Positions 17,930 through 26,405 of a stretch of DNA of 61,660 bases are shown here, in pieces. The DNA is from Polaromonas sp. GTDB lineage: Bacteria > Pseudomonadota > Gammaproteobacteria > Burkholderiales > Burkholderiaceae_C. The position numbers were made by a program, and so were the translations under genes. The notes below the pieces were generated by a model. It was not told where the DNA came from and did no database searches. It saw nothing but the letters and a program-made list of their open reading frames with translations. Each line of letters opens with the position of its first letter. The first letter of the stretch is position 1. The stretch lies in NCBI RefSeq assembly GCF_029945925.1, contig NZ_JAQSDN010000016.1:1-61660 (forward strand), given 5' to 3'.

Positions 17930-18562
17930 TTAAGGTTTCGTCCCCAGCTGGAGCTGGAAGGCGAAGTTGTTGGCCGTGCTGTTGCCCGACCCCGCAGACT
18001 GGTTGATCTGGACCAGGCCGCGCGAGCCGCGAAAGGCGGAATCGGAGATCGATACCGCCTTCATGTTTGCGCCCCTGGCCGGACCAGCCAGCCCCACACC
18101 GGAAGCAGTCGCAGCGAGCACGCTCTCTGAAGCTGCTTCCACATCAAAGCCCACAGCAACCGCCATGCCGTTGGCCTGGGTGTTCCCCACGCCACTGGTC
18201 TGGTTCACGGAAACTGCGCCCGAGCTGTTCGCAAAGGCACGGCCTCCGATCACCGCGATGGACAGATCCGGCGCGGTAGCGCGAATCCATCCGGTCGCCT
18301 GATGCACACCGACCAGGGCCGCGGCAGTGCCGCCGTCCAAGCCAATGGCCATGGCGCCCGCATTCGTCTGGGCATTTGAATCTCCTGCCGCCATGTTCAC
18401 GGCGAATCGGCCGCGAACATTGCTCAGCGCATTGCCGTCGATCACGCTGCGCGTGACATAGGCCGGCAGTTCCGGTCCGGCACTCTGGCTCCAGCAAGGA
18501 AACGAGATCAGCCAGGCCAGCGCCGCCAGAACCGTGTTGGGTTTGGGTTGAATCCGCATCAT
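17930..18562 (-). CDS. fapB: FapB-like minor/nucleating amyloid protein
   Basis: A 210-residue secreted protein with signal peptide (LAALAWLISFPCWS). Three repeats at about 40-72, 105-136 and 172-203 share A-(L/F)-x-x-x-x-G-x-x-x-VN-x-x-(A/S)G-x-(G/S)N-x-(Q/T)-(A/T)N, close to those of the neighbouring FapC-like protein. In Pseudomonas FapB is thought to nucleate FapC polymerisation. It lies directly upstream of the FapC-like gene (31-base gap). C-terminal cysteines are missing here too. Confidence 0.72.
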   Translation of the reverse strand: MMRIQPKPNTVLAALAWLISFPCWSQSAGPELPAYVTRSVIDGNALSNVRGRFAVNMAAGDSNAQTNAGAMAIGLDGGTAAALVGVHQATGWIRATAPDLSIAVIGGRAFANSSGAVSVNQTSGVGNTQANGMAVAVGFDVEAASESVLAATASGVGLAGPARGANMKAVSISDSAFRGSRGLVQINQSAGSGNSTANNFAFQLQLGTKP

Positions 18563-18572
18563 GGTCGTCTCC

Positions 18573-19070
18573 CTACTTGGTGCCGGCGGGCGCGAGGACG
18601 CCGGTCAGGGCATGGCCCAGTGCACCGGTGGCGCGGCTGACACTGGCTCCCGCCTGCACGCCGAAGCCGCCAGCCAGGGAGCCCAGCCCGCCTGCTGGCG
18701 CAAAGGCATCGCCCCCTGCACCCGTGAATTTTCCGGACGCCAACCCGGCCTGCGCTGTCGCCGCCTGCACCGTGCCCGCGACGCTGCCCATGTGGCCCTG
18801 CACGCGTCCCGCGATGGCCGCCGACTCATGATCCGTCAACTCGGTGACTGCGCCGGCGCGGACCGCTGGTCCGACACCCAACATCGGGACATCCGGCGCG
18901 GTCTGGACGCCGGTGACCTGCCCGGTATGGCGCGGACCGGCCGCCGACTGGTAAGGCACGTCCCGGGTGATGACCAGGAAGCCATCCCCGGCAAAAACCT
19001 GCGCGGCAAAAGCGAATTGACCCATCACCAGCACACCAGCGCAAGCCCATCTCTCTGGATATCGAGGCAT
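18573..19070 (-). CDS. First gene of the fap-like operon (FapA position)
   Basis: A 165-residue secreted protein with a signal peptide (VLVMGQFAFAAQVFA), rich in Ala and Gly with low-complexity segments (GGLGSLAGGFGVQAG). It stands in the FapA position; FapA is a small, largely disordered periplasmic protein influencing fibre composition. No convincing residue-level match to FapA can be claimed, so the name rests on gene order. Start chosen after a GGGAGAAG ribosome binding site. The FapB-like gene begins 10 bases after its stop. Confidence 0.6.
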   Translation of the reverse strand: MPRYPERWACAGVLVMGQFAFAAQVFAGDGFLVITRDVPYQSAAGPRHTGQVTGVQTAPDVPMLGVGPAVRAGAVTELTDHESAAIAGRVQGHMGSVAGTVQAATAQAGLASGKFTGAGGDAFAPAGGLGSLAGGFGVQAGASVSRATGALGHALTGVLAPAGTK

Positions 19071-19552
19071 GATTTTCTTCTCCCTTCGCTGTCGGATGAA
19101 TCCAGCATCACCCGTCTGCTCGACATCGCGTGGCGCCAGAGCCGTCCTTGTGACAGGGCTTCATGGCCTGCGATATCGGGGGCCAGTTTCATCCCAGCCG
19201 CGGGGTCTGCCAATCCCTTCAATGGGGTATCCCCAGCGTCGATGCAGCCGGTGTGTTTCATGCGCGCGGCCCCCGTGATTCATCAGGCGGCGCTTGGAAA
19301 AGGCGTCATTTTTTCGACGGACGCAGGGCCTGAAAACCCGCTCATGGCGAGGTGTAAGGCCGGTAACCGGGCGTGAAAAACAGGGAAGTGACGTGCCCGG
19401 CAAGAGCAGCTGATCGCCGCCTGTCAGTTCAGCAATAGGAACAGCAACAGGAAAAGGAACAGGACGGCGAACGCGCGGCAGCGGCCGTCTGGATATGGTT
19501 AATCGTTTTTTCCCCGGTCGGCGGATGCCTGTTACTGTTGCGCCGGTGAGGT
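19071..19552. other. Upstream region of the fap-like operon, no gene seen
   Basis: 482 bases between the fap-like operon (leftward) and the end of the DUF2917 gene. Short open frames here lack family features or a ribosome binding site. The operon promoter must lie here, but no clear sigma-70 or sigma-54 (GG-N10-GC) box was found by eye. Confidence 0.5.
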
Positions 19553-19867
19553 TCAGGCCGGCTGCAGTGCAAACGTCACCTTGACCTCGGCCGCTGCGGG
19601 CGTACGCCCGGCGCGACGTTGCTGGGCGGCTGCAGCGGCCATCACCAGGCTCAGCGACGATGGTTTCATCGCGTAGATCAGCGCGCGGCGGTGCTCCGTG
19701 GTCAGGAAGCTGCCGCCGGCGTCCACCACGATATCGCGCGGATCGTCATCGAGCGTGACCCACAAACTGCCTTCGTGGCAGCTGATCTGTACGCCGGCGG
19801 CATCGGACACGCTGAACATCGCCTGGTGGGCAAGGGTCAGGTCCAGGGGGCTTGAGTCGGTCATCAT
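19553..19867 (-). CDS. DUF2917 domain-containing protein
   Basis: A 104-residue protein of unknown function. The segment GVQISCHEGSLWVTLDDDPRDIVVDAGGSFL matches the DUF2917 beta-rich pattern, a small cupin-like unit often found beside LysR regulators in Burkholderiales. It is transcribed divergently from the LysR gene with about 90 bases between, suggesting LysR control. Two adjacent ATGs at 19862-19867 are possible starts. Confidence 0.75.
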   Translation of the reverse strand: MMTDSSPLDLTLAHQAMFSVSDAAGVQISCHEGSLWVTLDDDPRDIVVDAGGSFLTTEHRRALIYAMKPSSLSLVMAAAAAQQRRAGRTPAAAEVKVTFALQPA

Positions 19868-19956
19868 GGCTCTCCTTTTTCGCTTTCACATTCGGTGTGG
19901 AAATGAATATACTGGCCGGCCCCAGAGCGTTCAAACGGTCATTTGGAATCCTTGGC

Positions 19957-20937
19957 ATGCCTCCAAAGAATGTGAAACCCGCTTCACCGGCGGTCCAAGC
20001 CCAAGGCTTTCGCCGCGGCGAACTGCCGCGCCTGGACCTCCTTCACAGCTTCGAGGCCGCTGCGCGCACGCTGAGTTTCACGCGGGCAGCCGCCGAACTG
20101 TTTCTCACGCAATCGGCCGTCAGCCGGCAGATCCAGCAGATTGAAGCCGACCTGGGCGCCGCGCTGTTCGAGCGGCGCCACCGCGCACTGGCGCTGACCG
20201 ACGCCGGCAAGCTCATGCAGCGCGTGGTCAGCGACTGCCTGGAGCGGCTGCGCGATGCCGCCACCAGCGTGCGCGCCACCACGCCGGCGCGGCAGGTAGC
20301 CATCACGACCACGCCGGGTTTTGCCTCGCTGTGGCTGATTCCGAGGCTGGCCCGGTTCACGGCCAGCCATCCCGGCGTCGATGTGCGTATTTCTGCCACG
20401 CTGGAACGGCTGGACCTCGAACGCAGCGGCATCGATGTGTCGGTGCGCCTGAGCCTGACCAGCCATGGCGTGGGCAGCACGCTGTTCGAGGAAACAGTGT
20501 TGCCCGTCTGTGCGCCGCAGTTGCTGAAAAACCGTGCGCTGCCTTTGAAAAAACCGCCCGACCTGGCCGGCCACACACTGTTGGCCACCGACATGCCGCA
20601 AGGCCAGCCGCTCACCATCGACTGGGAACCCTGGTTCAAGGTCATGGGGCTGCCCGAGGTGCGCATGAAAAACACGCTGCGCTTTTCGCAGTATTCCGAT
20701 GTGGTGGCGGCGGCCGTGGCGGGGCAGGGAGTGGCGATAGGCCGCCTGCCCCTGCTGGCCGAGCTGCTGCGGGATGGCCGGCTTGTCGCGCCTTTCAGCG
20801 GCGTGGCATCCCGCATGGGCTACTTCGTGAACATGTCGCCGCGCGCCGCAGGCAACCCCGACGCCCAGGACTTCGTGCGCTGGCTGATGGCGGAGGCCGA
20901 ATCGGCCAAGGCACGGGAGCCGGCGACACACCCGTGA
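19957..20937 (+). CDS. LysR family transcriptional regulator (GcvA-like)
   Basis: A 326-residue regulator. The N-terminal winged HTH is clear (LHSFEAAARTLSFTRAAAELFLTQSAVSRQIQQIE), followed by a LysR effector-binding domain. The DNA-binding region resembles the GcvA subgroup. Start taken at ATG 19957 (MPPKNVK), because earlier in-frame codons overlap the DUF2917 promoter region. It probably regulates the divergent DUF2917 gene; no ligand can be predicted. Confidence 0.88.
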   Translation: MPPKNVKPASPAVQAQGFRRGELPRLDLLHSFEAAARTLSFTRAAAELFLTQSAVSRQIQQIEADLGAALFERRHRALALTDAGKLMQRVVSDCLERLRDAATSVRATTPARQVAITTTPGFASLWLIPRLARFTASHPGVDVRISATLERLDLERSGIDVSVRLSLTSHGVGSTLFEETVLPVCAPQLLKNRALPLKKPPDLAGHTLLATDMPQGQPLTIDWEPWFKVMGLPEVRMKNTLRFSQYSDVVAAAVAGQGVAIGRLPLLAELLRDGRLVAPFSGVASRMGYFVNMSPRAAGNPDAQDFVRWLMAEAESAKAREPATHP

Positions 20938-20958
20938 ATCATCTGCCGCTGCGAAAAA

Positions 20959-21303
20959 CTACCCCGCGCATTGAAGGCTCAGGGCCTGCAGCGTCCGGCC
21001 TCCTTGCGGATCAAACACCACCAGATTGACCTGCCGCTCATGGCCGGGCGTGGCGGCAATGCTACGAAATCCCGGTTTTTTCGGGTTGCATCGTTGCTTC
21101 TGTATTCGCCGGCCTGGGTGTATTGCCGCACCACGAAATCGTGCTTCAAAAATTCACCGGCAGCCTTCCGATGTGTAGAGCTCCAGCACCGGTGTCACCA
21201 GGGAGCCGGTGCTGCCTGCGCACTGGTTTGACATCGAAAATGTGGCGCTGGCCCACGAAGCAAGGGCGCAGACAGCTATGAATTTAGTAGCAAGAGTAGC
21301 CAT
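20959..21303 (-). pseudogene. Decayed DUF1223 secreted protein gene
   Basis: Reading the minus strand from ATG 21303 gives a signal peptide (FIAVCALASWASA) followed by LVTPVLELYTSEGC, the start of a DUF1223 domain (normally ...ELFTSQGCSSCPPA), then a premature stop. Further on, another frame gives LKHDFVVRQYTQ and a third gives HERQVNLVVFDPQG with LQALSLQC, which resemble the C-terminus of the same family. Most of the middle is deleted and frames are shifted. Confidence 0.68.
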
Positions 21304-21595
21304 AACCGGGTCCTTTAGGTGGCGTATCCCCTGTTTGTCGCGCGGGAACGGCTGTTCTTACAGGGCCGCTCTCACACCAGGCGAAGGCCCGATCCCATGA
21401 TGACCATGGGTAACGCTTGCTGGCTCCGACCCGCCTTGGGTACCGGGCTCTTTCCTCCTGCTTTCAAAACCAGCAGGGCACCTCAAGTGGGTTAGCCTGA
21501 ATGGGAGCCATTGGTCTACCAGGGCGAGTTTCGACGGCATTCAATACAGCCAGCGCCTTGCGTTCTGGCGTTGGCGGCATGAGAATCCTTTGATC
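21304..21595. other. Gap before the sensor kinase, no gene seen
   Basis: About 290 bases with no convincing gene. A short minus-strand frame ending at 21464 has no recognisable family. The promoter of the downstream kinase is presumably here. Confidence 0.4.
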
Positions 21596-23734
21596 ATGCT
21601 GCGCAAGACACCTGACGGAGAGGCCATATGGCGGAAACCTCAATCCTTGAGAAACCGTCTGCTCACGCTCGCCGCGCTGCCCTTGGTTCCGGCGGTGCTG
21701 CTCGTCCTGCTGCTCATCGTCCTTCAGGCCATGCGCATCCAGGAAGAGGCGCAGGCCAGTGCGTTGCGCACGACCCGTGCGCTTGCGGTAGCGGTCGATT
21801 CCCGGCTTCGGGAGGTCGAGGCCAGTCTGGCCGCCCTGACTGTTTCTGACTCCCTGCGCAACCAGTATCTCGCCACGTTCTACAAGCAGGCCCTGTTGTT
21901 CCAGGTGTCGACGGGCCTGGGCACCGTCGTTGTGCTGGATGAGCATGGCCGCCAGGTCGTCAATACCTCCCAGCCCTATGGCGCACCGTTGCCGGCGCTT
22001 GGCGCCCAGGCCTCAACCATGCCGGTCATCGTGGAGGGCAGGCCGATGGCCCGGGTGATCAAGGCACCATCGTCGGGCGAGCCGCTGGCTGTCGTGAGTG
22101 TTCCCGTGCGTATCAACGGTCAGGTGCGGTACGCGTTGTCGACAACCATTGGCTTTCGCCATTTCGATGATCTCCTGCGCGAGCAGAGCCTGCCGCCAAC
22201 CTGGATCGGCTCCATCGTCGATCCCGAGCGCGTGGTGGTGGCGCGTACCATTGATGGAGACAAGTTTGTGGGTACACCGGCCCCCGGCTTCCTTGTCGAT
22301 GCGATGTCACGCTACCGGGAAGGAGCTTTCGATGGCGTTAGCGTCGAAGGCATACCGGTTCGCACAATTTATTCGTCCACGGGCTATGCCGGCTGGGCGG
22401 TGGCGGTGGGTGTTCCTAAAGCCGAACTGGCGCGCGAGTTGTACATGCCGCTGCTCTGGTTCTCCGTGTCCACCCTGTTCGTCCTGGGTCTGGCCGCAGC
22501 TGCTGCGTGGTGGTACGCCGAGCGCATCGGCCGCGCCATGGCCCGGTTGACCAACGCTGCCCGCGAACTTGGGGGAGGTGCAGCAGTCAGCGTGCCGCCC
22601 TTGGGCATTGTGGAAGCCGACCAGCTCGCGGCCGCCATGACCCGCGCCAGCTCGGAGTTGCGCGGCAATGAAGCCAGGTGGAGCGCAGTTCTCGAGTCGG
22701 CCATGGACGGCATTGTGGCCGTGGACGAATCCCAGCGCATTGTCATCTACAACCCCGCGGCCGAGCGGATTTTCGGCTGGAGCTTTCAGGAAACCATGGG
22801 CCAGCCTCTGGGAATGCTCATTCCGCCCGAGCACCGCGGCACGCACGAGGTCATGGTGCGGCAGTTTGGCCGCACGGGTGAAACTTCACGCCGCATGGGC
22901 GCAGGCGTCGTCGTGAGCGGGCTGCGCAAGGGAGGGGCGGTTTTCCCAATCGAAGCGTCCATCTCACATGTGGACATGGGCGGGAACCAGCTCTACACGG
23001 TCATCATCCGGGACGTCACTGAAGCCGTGCGGGCGCGGGATGACCTGACGCAGATGGCCGGGCAAGCGAGCCGCGTGCGCGAGCAGGAGAAGGCGCGGAT
23101 CGCGCGGGAGCTGCACGACGAGTTGGCCCAGTCGCTTGCCGTTCTCAGGATGGACTTGGTGCAGCTGGGCAGTGCGCTGCGGACCAGCCATGCCGATGCG
23201 GAGCAAAACGTGGCGCGGATGGTGGCCGGGGTCGACGCCAGCGTGGCGGCCACCCGCCGCATCGCGGCCGACCTGCGGCCGCTGATACTGGACGACCTGG
23301 GCCTTGCCGCCGCGATCGAATGGCTTGGGGAGGAGTTCACCGGCCGCACAGGCGTTGCCTGCACAGTCCGGCTCGAAGGTGACCTGGACTTGCCGGAGCC
23401 TTACGCCACGGGGGTGTTCCGCATCCTGCAGGAGGCGCTGGTCAACGTGGCGAAGCACGCACGCGCCCACCGCGTCGAGGTCAGCGGCGTACGCAACGCA
23501 ACAGACATCCTGTTTGCGGTCGTCGATGACGGCGTCGGATTCGACACCGGCGGGCCGCGCAAGCCGCTGTCCCTTGGCTTGGCAGGGTTGCGCGAGCGCG
23601 TCCACCTGCTGGAGGGCAAGCTCGTGGTGACCAGCAGGCAGGGCCACGGAACCCGGCTGGAGGTCACGATCCCCGCGCCGGCGACAGCACGCACGGTTGA
23701 TATTTCTCCGGACGGCCCGGATTCTTGCTCATAG
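21596..23734 (+). CDS. NarX/DegS-type sensor histidine kinase with PAS domain
   Basis: A 712-residue membrane kinase. TM1 at about residues 23-45 (LAALPLVPAVLLVLLLIVLQ), a large periplasmic Cache-like sensor, TM2 near 284-306, a HAMP-like linker, a PAS domain (about 360-480, WSAVLESAMDGIVAVDESQRIVIYNPAAERIFG), then a HisKA_3 dimerisation region with phosphoacceptor H507 (ARELHDELAQ). The HATPase N-box (ILQEALVNVAKHA) and G1 box (DDGVGFD) follow. No response regulator is adjacent; the nearest is the LuxR-type gene 7 kb downstream. An ATG-proximal TTG at 21590 is another possible start. Confidence 0.88.
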   Translation: MLRKTPDGEAIWRKPQSLRNRLLTLAALPLVPAVLLVLLLIVLQAMRIQEEAQASALRTTRALAVAVDSRLREVEASLAALTVSDSLRNQYLATFYKQALLFQVSTGLGTVVVLDEHGRQVVNTSQPYGAPLPALGAQASTMPVIVEGRPMARVIKAPSSGEPLAVVSVPVRINGQVRYALSTTIGFRHFDDLLREQSLPPTWIGSIVDPERVVVARTIDGDKFVGTPAPGFLVDAMSRYREGAFDGVSVEGIPVRTIYSSTGYAGWAVAVGVPKAELARELYMPLLWFSVSTLFVLGLAAAAAWWYAERIGRAMARLTNAARELGGGAAVSVPPLGIVEADQLAAAMTRASSELRGNEARWSAVLESAMDGIVAVDESQRIVIYNPAAERIFGWSFQETMGQPLGMLIPPEHRGTHEVMVRQFGRTGETSRRMGAGVVVSGLRKGGAVFPIEASISHVDMGGNQLYTVIIRDVTEAVRARDDLTQMAGQASRVREQEKARIARELHDELAQSLAVLRMDLVQLGSALRTSHADAEQNVARMVAGVDASVAATRRIAADLRPLILDDLGLAAAIEWLGEEFTGRTGVACTVRLEGDLDLPEPYATGVFRILQEALVNVAKHARAHRVEVSGVRNATDILFAVVDDGVGFDTGGPRKPLSLGLAGLRERVHLLEGKLVVTSRQGHGTRLEVTIPAPATARTVDISPDGPDSCS

Positions 23735-23754
23735 CTGCGGGTATTTTTCAGGGG

Positions 23755-23773
23755 GCACGCCTAATCGGCGTGC
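23755..23773 (+). terminator. Hairpin after the sensor kinase
   Basis: Perfect 7-bp arms GCACGCC/GGCGTGC around a five-base loop, 20 bases after the kinase stop and between convergent genes. There is no strong U-run, so its efficiency as a terminator is uncertain. Confidence 0.4.
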
Positions 23774-23815
23774 GGATTTAATGACAATCATCCAGCGTGG
23801 GGCCGCTGCAGATCA

Positions 23816-24334
23816 TCAGAGCAGGGGAGGCGTGTCGGTGCGCACGACGCGTGTACCTACGCCGTCGCGCTTTTCCAGGCGGTCTTCCAGTTCACCGATG
23901 TACGCGGCCAGCGTGTTGCCGGACTGCTCGATCTTGCCGATCAGCACCTGCTGGGTCTGGGCCAGCCGCTCCGCCAGCACCGTATCGTGTGCGGCCTCGC
24001 GCTGCTGGGCAAGCAGGGCTTGGGCTTCGAGGTACTGGCGCAGTTCCGTGAAACGCGAAGTTTCGGCCTTGTCGGCCAGCTCGCGCTGGGTGGCCAGCGC
24101 GCGCGTGGTCTGGCGCATTTCCAGCAGGTGGGTGCTCTGGATGTACAGCGTGGTCGCCAGAAACACCAGCAGCACCGCTGCCAGCAGCACCAGCATGACC
24201 AGGCCCAGCGGCACCTGCACAGTGGTGAAACCCAGGCTCAGCAGGGAGGACCGGCTGAACTCGTCGAGGTTGAGCGCGGCAAAACCGGCCATCAGCACAA
24301 TGGCGACGATTAAGACAATGGTTCGAATACGCAT
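23816..24334 (-). CDS. Small two-TM protein with coiled-coil tail
   Basis: A 172-residue membrane protein of unknown function. Two N-terminal hydrophobic helices (about residues 4-19, RTIVLIVAIVLMAGFA, and 42-64, VPLGLVMLVLLAAVLLVFLATTL) resemble the LapA-type two-helix layout. A charged, coiled-coil-like C-terminal half follows (about 68-160, many Gln/Glu/Arg heptads). Start chosen at ATG 24334; the frame continues upstream but that sequence looks non-coding. It is downstream of and co-oriented with the antiporter gene. Confidence 0.68.
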   Translation of the reverse strand: MRIRTIVLIVAIVLMAGFAALNLDEFSRSSLLSLGFTTVQVPLGLVMLVLLAAVLLVFLATTLYIQSTHLLEMRQTTRALATQRELADKAETSRFTELRQYLEAQALLAQQREAAHDTVLAERLAQTQQVLIGKIEQSGNTLAAYIGELEDRLEKRDGVGTRVVRTDTPPLL

Positions 24335-24426
24335 GTTCAGGCTCCAGGAATTGAAGTCCTGATCATGGTGGCTGCGCCTGGCCCTGTCTGTAGGAAAAAA
24401 GCCTGTCCGCACGGAGAACAGCGCAA

Positions 24427-26292
24427 TCAGCCGGGCCGGGTGCCGTCGATGACCGGTTCCTGCCCGTCGGTTGGAAGGGCGCCGGCCGGCTCCAGCGCTT
24501 CGGCGGCTTGCTCGTTGAGCGCTTGGCCGGACTGCTTGGGCCTGGTCAGCGGCGCCGGTGTCCAGCGCCCGCCATGCATCAGGTCGATGCCGCTGCTGAT
24601 GTCGCCGCACAGCTGCAGCTGCAGCCGCTCGGCATCGCGGCGGCGTATGTCTTCGGCCACCGCGGCCACCTCGGCCTCCTGCACACCCAGTTGCCGCAGT
24701 GCCGCACTGCTGAAGGCCAGGGCCGACTCCAGGGTTTCGCGCAGCTGGTAGTCCACGCCGCTGCGGATCAGTTCGATCGCGTGCTGGCGGTCGTAGGCGC
24801 GGGCCAGCACGGGGGTCAAGGGGAACGCATGCTTGACCAGCTCCACGATGAGGCTGGTCGCCTCTTTTTTGTCGACGCAAACCAGGATGGCACGGGCATG
24901 GCCTGCGCCGCTGGCGTGCAGCACGTCCAGGCGCGTACCGTCGCCGTAATACACCTTGAAGCCGAACTGGGCCGCCGCGCGGATCATGTCGGTGTCGTTT
25001 TCGATGATGGCGATGTCGATGCCGCGCGCCAGCAGCGACTGACTGGCAATCTGCCCGAACCGGCCGAACCCGATGATGAGCACGCTGCCCCGCAGGTCCT
25101 GGGTGACGTCCACACCGTCCATGTCCTGCCCGGGCTTGTCCGGCATGACCCAGCGCAGCGCAAACACGGCCAGCGGCGTCAGCGCCATCGAGATGATGAT
25201 GGCGGCCGTCAGCACGGCGTTGACACTGGCCTCCACGATGCCGGCCGCAGCGGCCGCCGAATACAGCACAAAGGCAAATTCACCGCCCTGGGCCATCATG
25301 GCGGTGCGTTGCAGGGCATCGCCATGGTTCGACTTGGTGATGCGGGCCACGGCGTAAATGCCCATGCCCTTGAACGCCATGTAGGCCAGCACACCGCCAA
25401 GAATCAGCGGCCAGTCGGCCAGCACCAGCGTGAGGTCCAGCGACATGCCCACACCCATGAAAAACAGGCCCAGCAAAATGCCTCGGAAGGGCTCGATGTC
25501 GGCTTCCAGCTGGTGCCGGAAGGTGGACTCGGACAGCATCACGCCCGCGGCAAACGCCCCCAACGCCATCGACAGGCCGCCCCACTGCATGGCCAGGGCG
25601 GCACCCAGCACCACCAGCAGGGCGGCCGCCGTCATCACCTCGCGTGCCTTGGCTTTGGCCAGCACGCGAAACAGCGGGTTGAGCAGCCAGCGGCTCACCG
25701 CCACCAGGCCAATGATGGCCGCCAGCGCCACGCCGATGCTGACCCAGCGCGACGCGCCGGTGCCGGCCTCCGGCGCCAGGAAAGCCACAATCGCCAGCAA
25801 GGGAACAATCGCCAGGTCCTCCAGCAGCAGGATGGACACCATGCGCTGGCCGCGTGGTGTGGAGGTGTCGCCGCGCTCTTCGAGCAGCTGCATCACGATG
25901 GCGGTGGATGACAGCACAAAACCCATGGCCGCGATGAACGCCACCACCGGTTTCAGCCCGGCGCCCATGCCCAGCGCCGTGAGCAGGGCGCCGCAAACCA
26001 CCACCTGCATCAAGCCCAGGCCGAAGATCTGGCGCCGCAGCGTCCAGAGCCGGGTCGGCTGCATCTCCAGCCCGATGACAAACAGGAACATCACGACGCC
26101 GAGTTCGGCCAGGTGCAGGATGGTCCCGGCCTCGCGAAACAGGCCCAGGCCGAAGGGCCCGATGGCCAGGCCTGCCGCCAGATAACCGAGCACAGAGCCC
26201 AGGCCCAGCCGTTTGAACAGCGGCACGGCCAGCACGCCGGCGGCCAGCAACACCACCACCTTGACCAGCTCACTGCCTTGTTCGACTGCCAT
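24427..26292 (-). CDS. Kef-type CPA2 cation/proton antiporter with RCK domain
   Basis: A 621-residue inner-membrane protein. The N-terminal ~390 residues hold about 12 TM helices of the CPA2 Na+/H+ exchanger fold (first helices VKVVVLLAAGVLAVPLFKRLGLGSVLGYLAAGLAIGPFGLG). They are followed by a TrkA-N/RCK domain with Rossmann motif IIGFGRFGQ near residue 410. This is the glutathione-gated K+ efflux (KefB/KefC) architecture. Start at 26292 (MAVEQGSELV) was preferred over an upstream frame extension lacking family features. No KefF/KefG partner is nearby. Confidence 0.88.
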   Translation of the reverse strand: MAVEQGSELVKVVVLLAAGVLAVPLFKRLGLGSVLGYLAAGLAIGPFGLGLFREAGTILHLAELGVVMFLFVIGLEMQPTRLWTLRRQIFGLGLMQVVVCGALLTALGMGAGLKPVVAFIAAMGFVLSSTAIVMQLLEERGDTSTPRGQRMVSILLLEDLAIVPLLAIVAFLAPEAGTGASRWVSIGVALAAIIGLVAVSRWLLNPLFRVLAKAKAREVMTAAALLVVLGAALAMQWGGLSMALGAFAAGVMLSESTFRHQLEADIEPFRGILLGLFFMGVGMSLDLTLVLADWPLILGGVLAYMAFKGMGIYAVARITKSNHGDALQRTAMMAQGGEFAFVLYSAAAAAGIVEASVNAVLTAAIIISMALTPLAVFALRWVMPDKPGQDMDGVDVTQDLRGSVLIIGFGRFGQIASQSLLARGIDIAIIENDTDMIRAAAQFGFKVYYGDGTRLDVLHASGAGHARAILVCVDKKEATSLIVELVKHAFPLTPVLARAYDRQHAIELIRSGVDYQLRETLESALAFSSAALRQLGVQEAEVAAVAEDIRRRDAERLQLQLCGDISSGIDLMHGGRWTPAPLTRPKQSGQALNEQAAEALEPAGALPTDGQEPVIDGTRPG

Positions 26293-26405
26293 CACATTCC
26301 CGTGGACGCGCCCCGCGGGGGCTGATGCTCGGGATGGTAGCGGAGTTTGGCGGCACGAGGCCTGCACCCCGTCTGGCTTCTTGCCGCTTTGCCTTTCCTG
26401 CTTGC

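Noticed and set aside
24508..25911. 467-codon plus-strand frame opposite the Kef-type antiporter
   Set aside because: Gln/His/Arg-rich shadow of the TM region, no family features.
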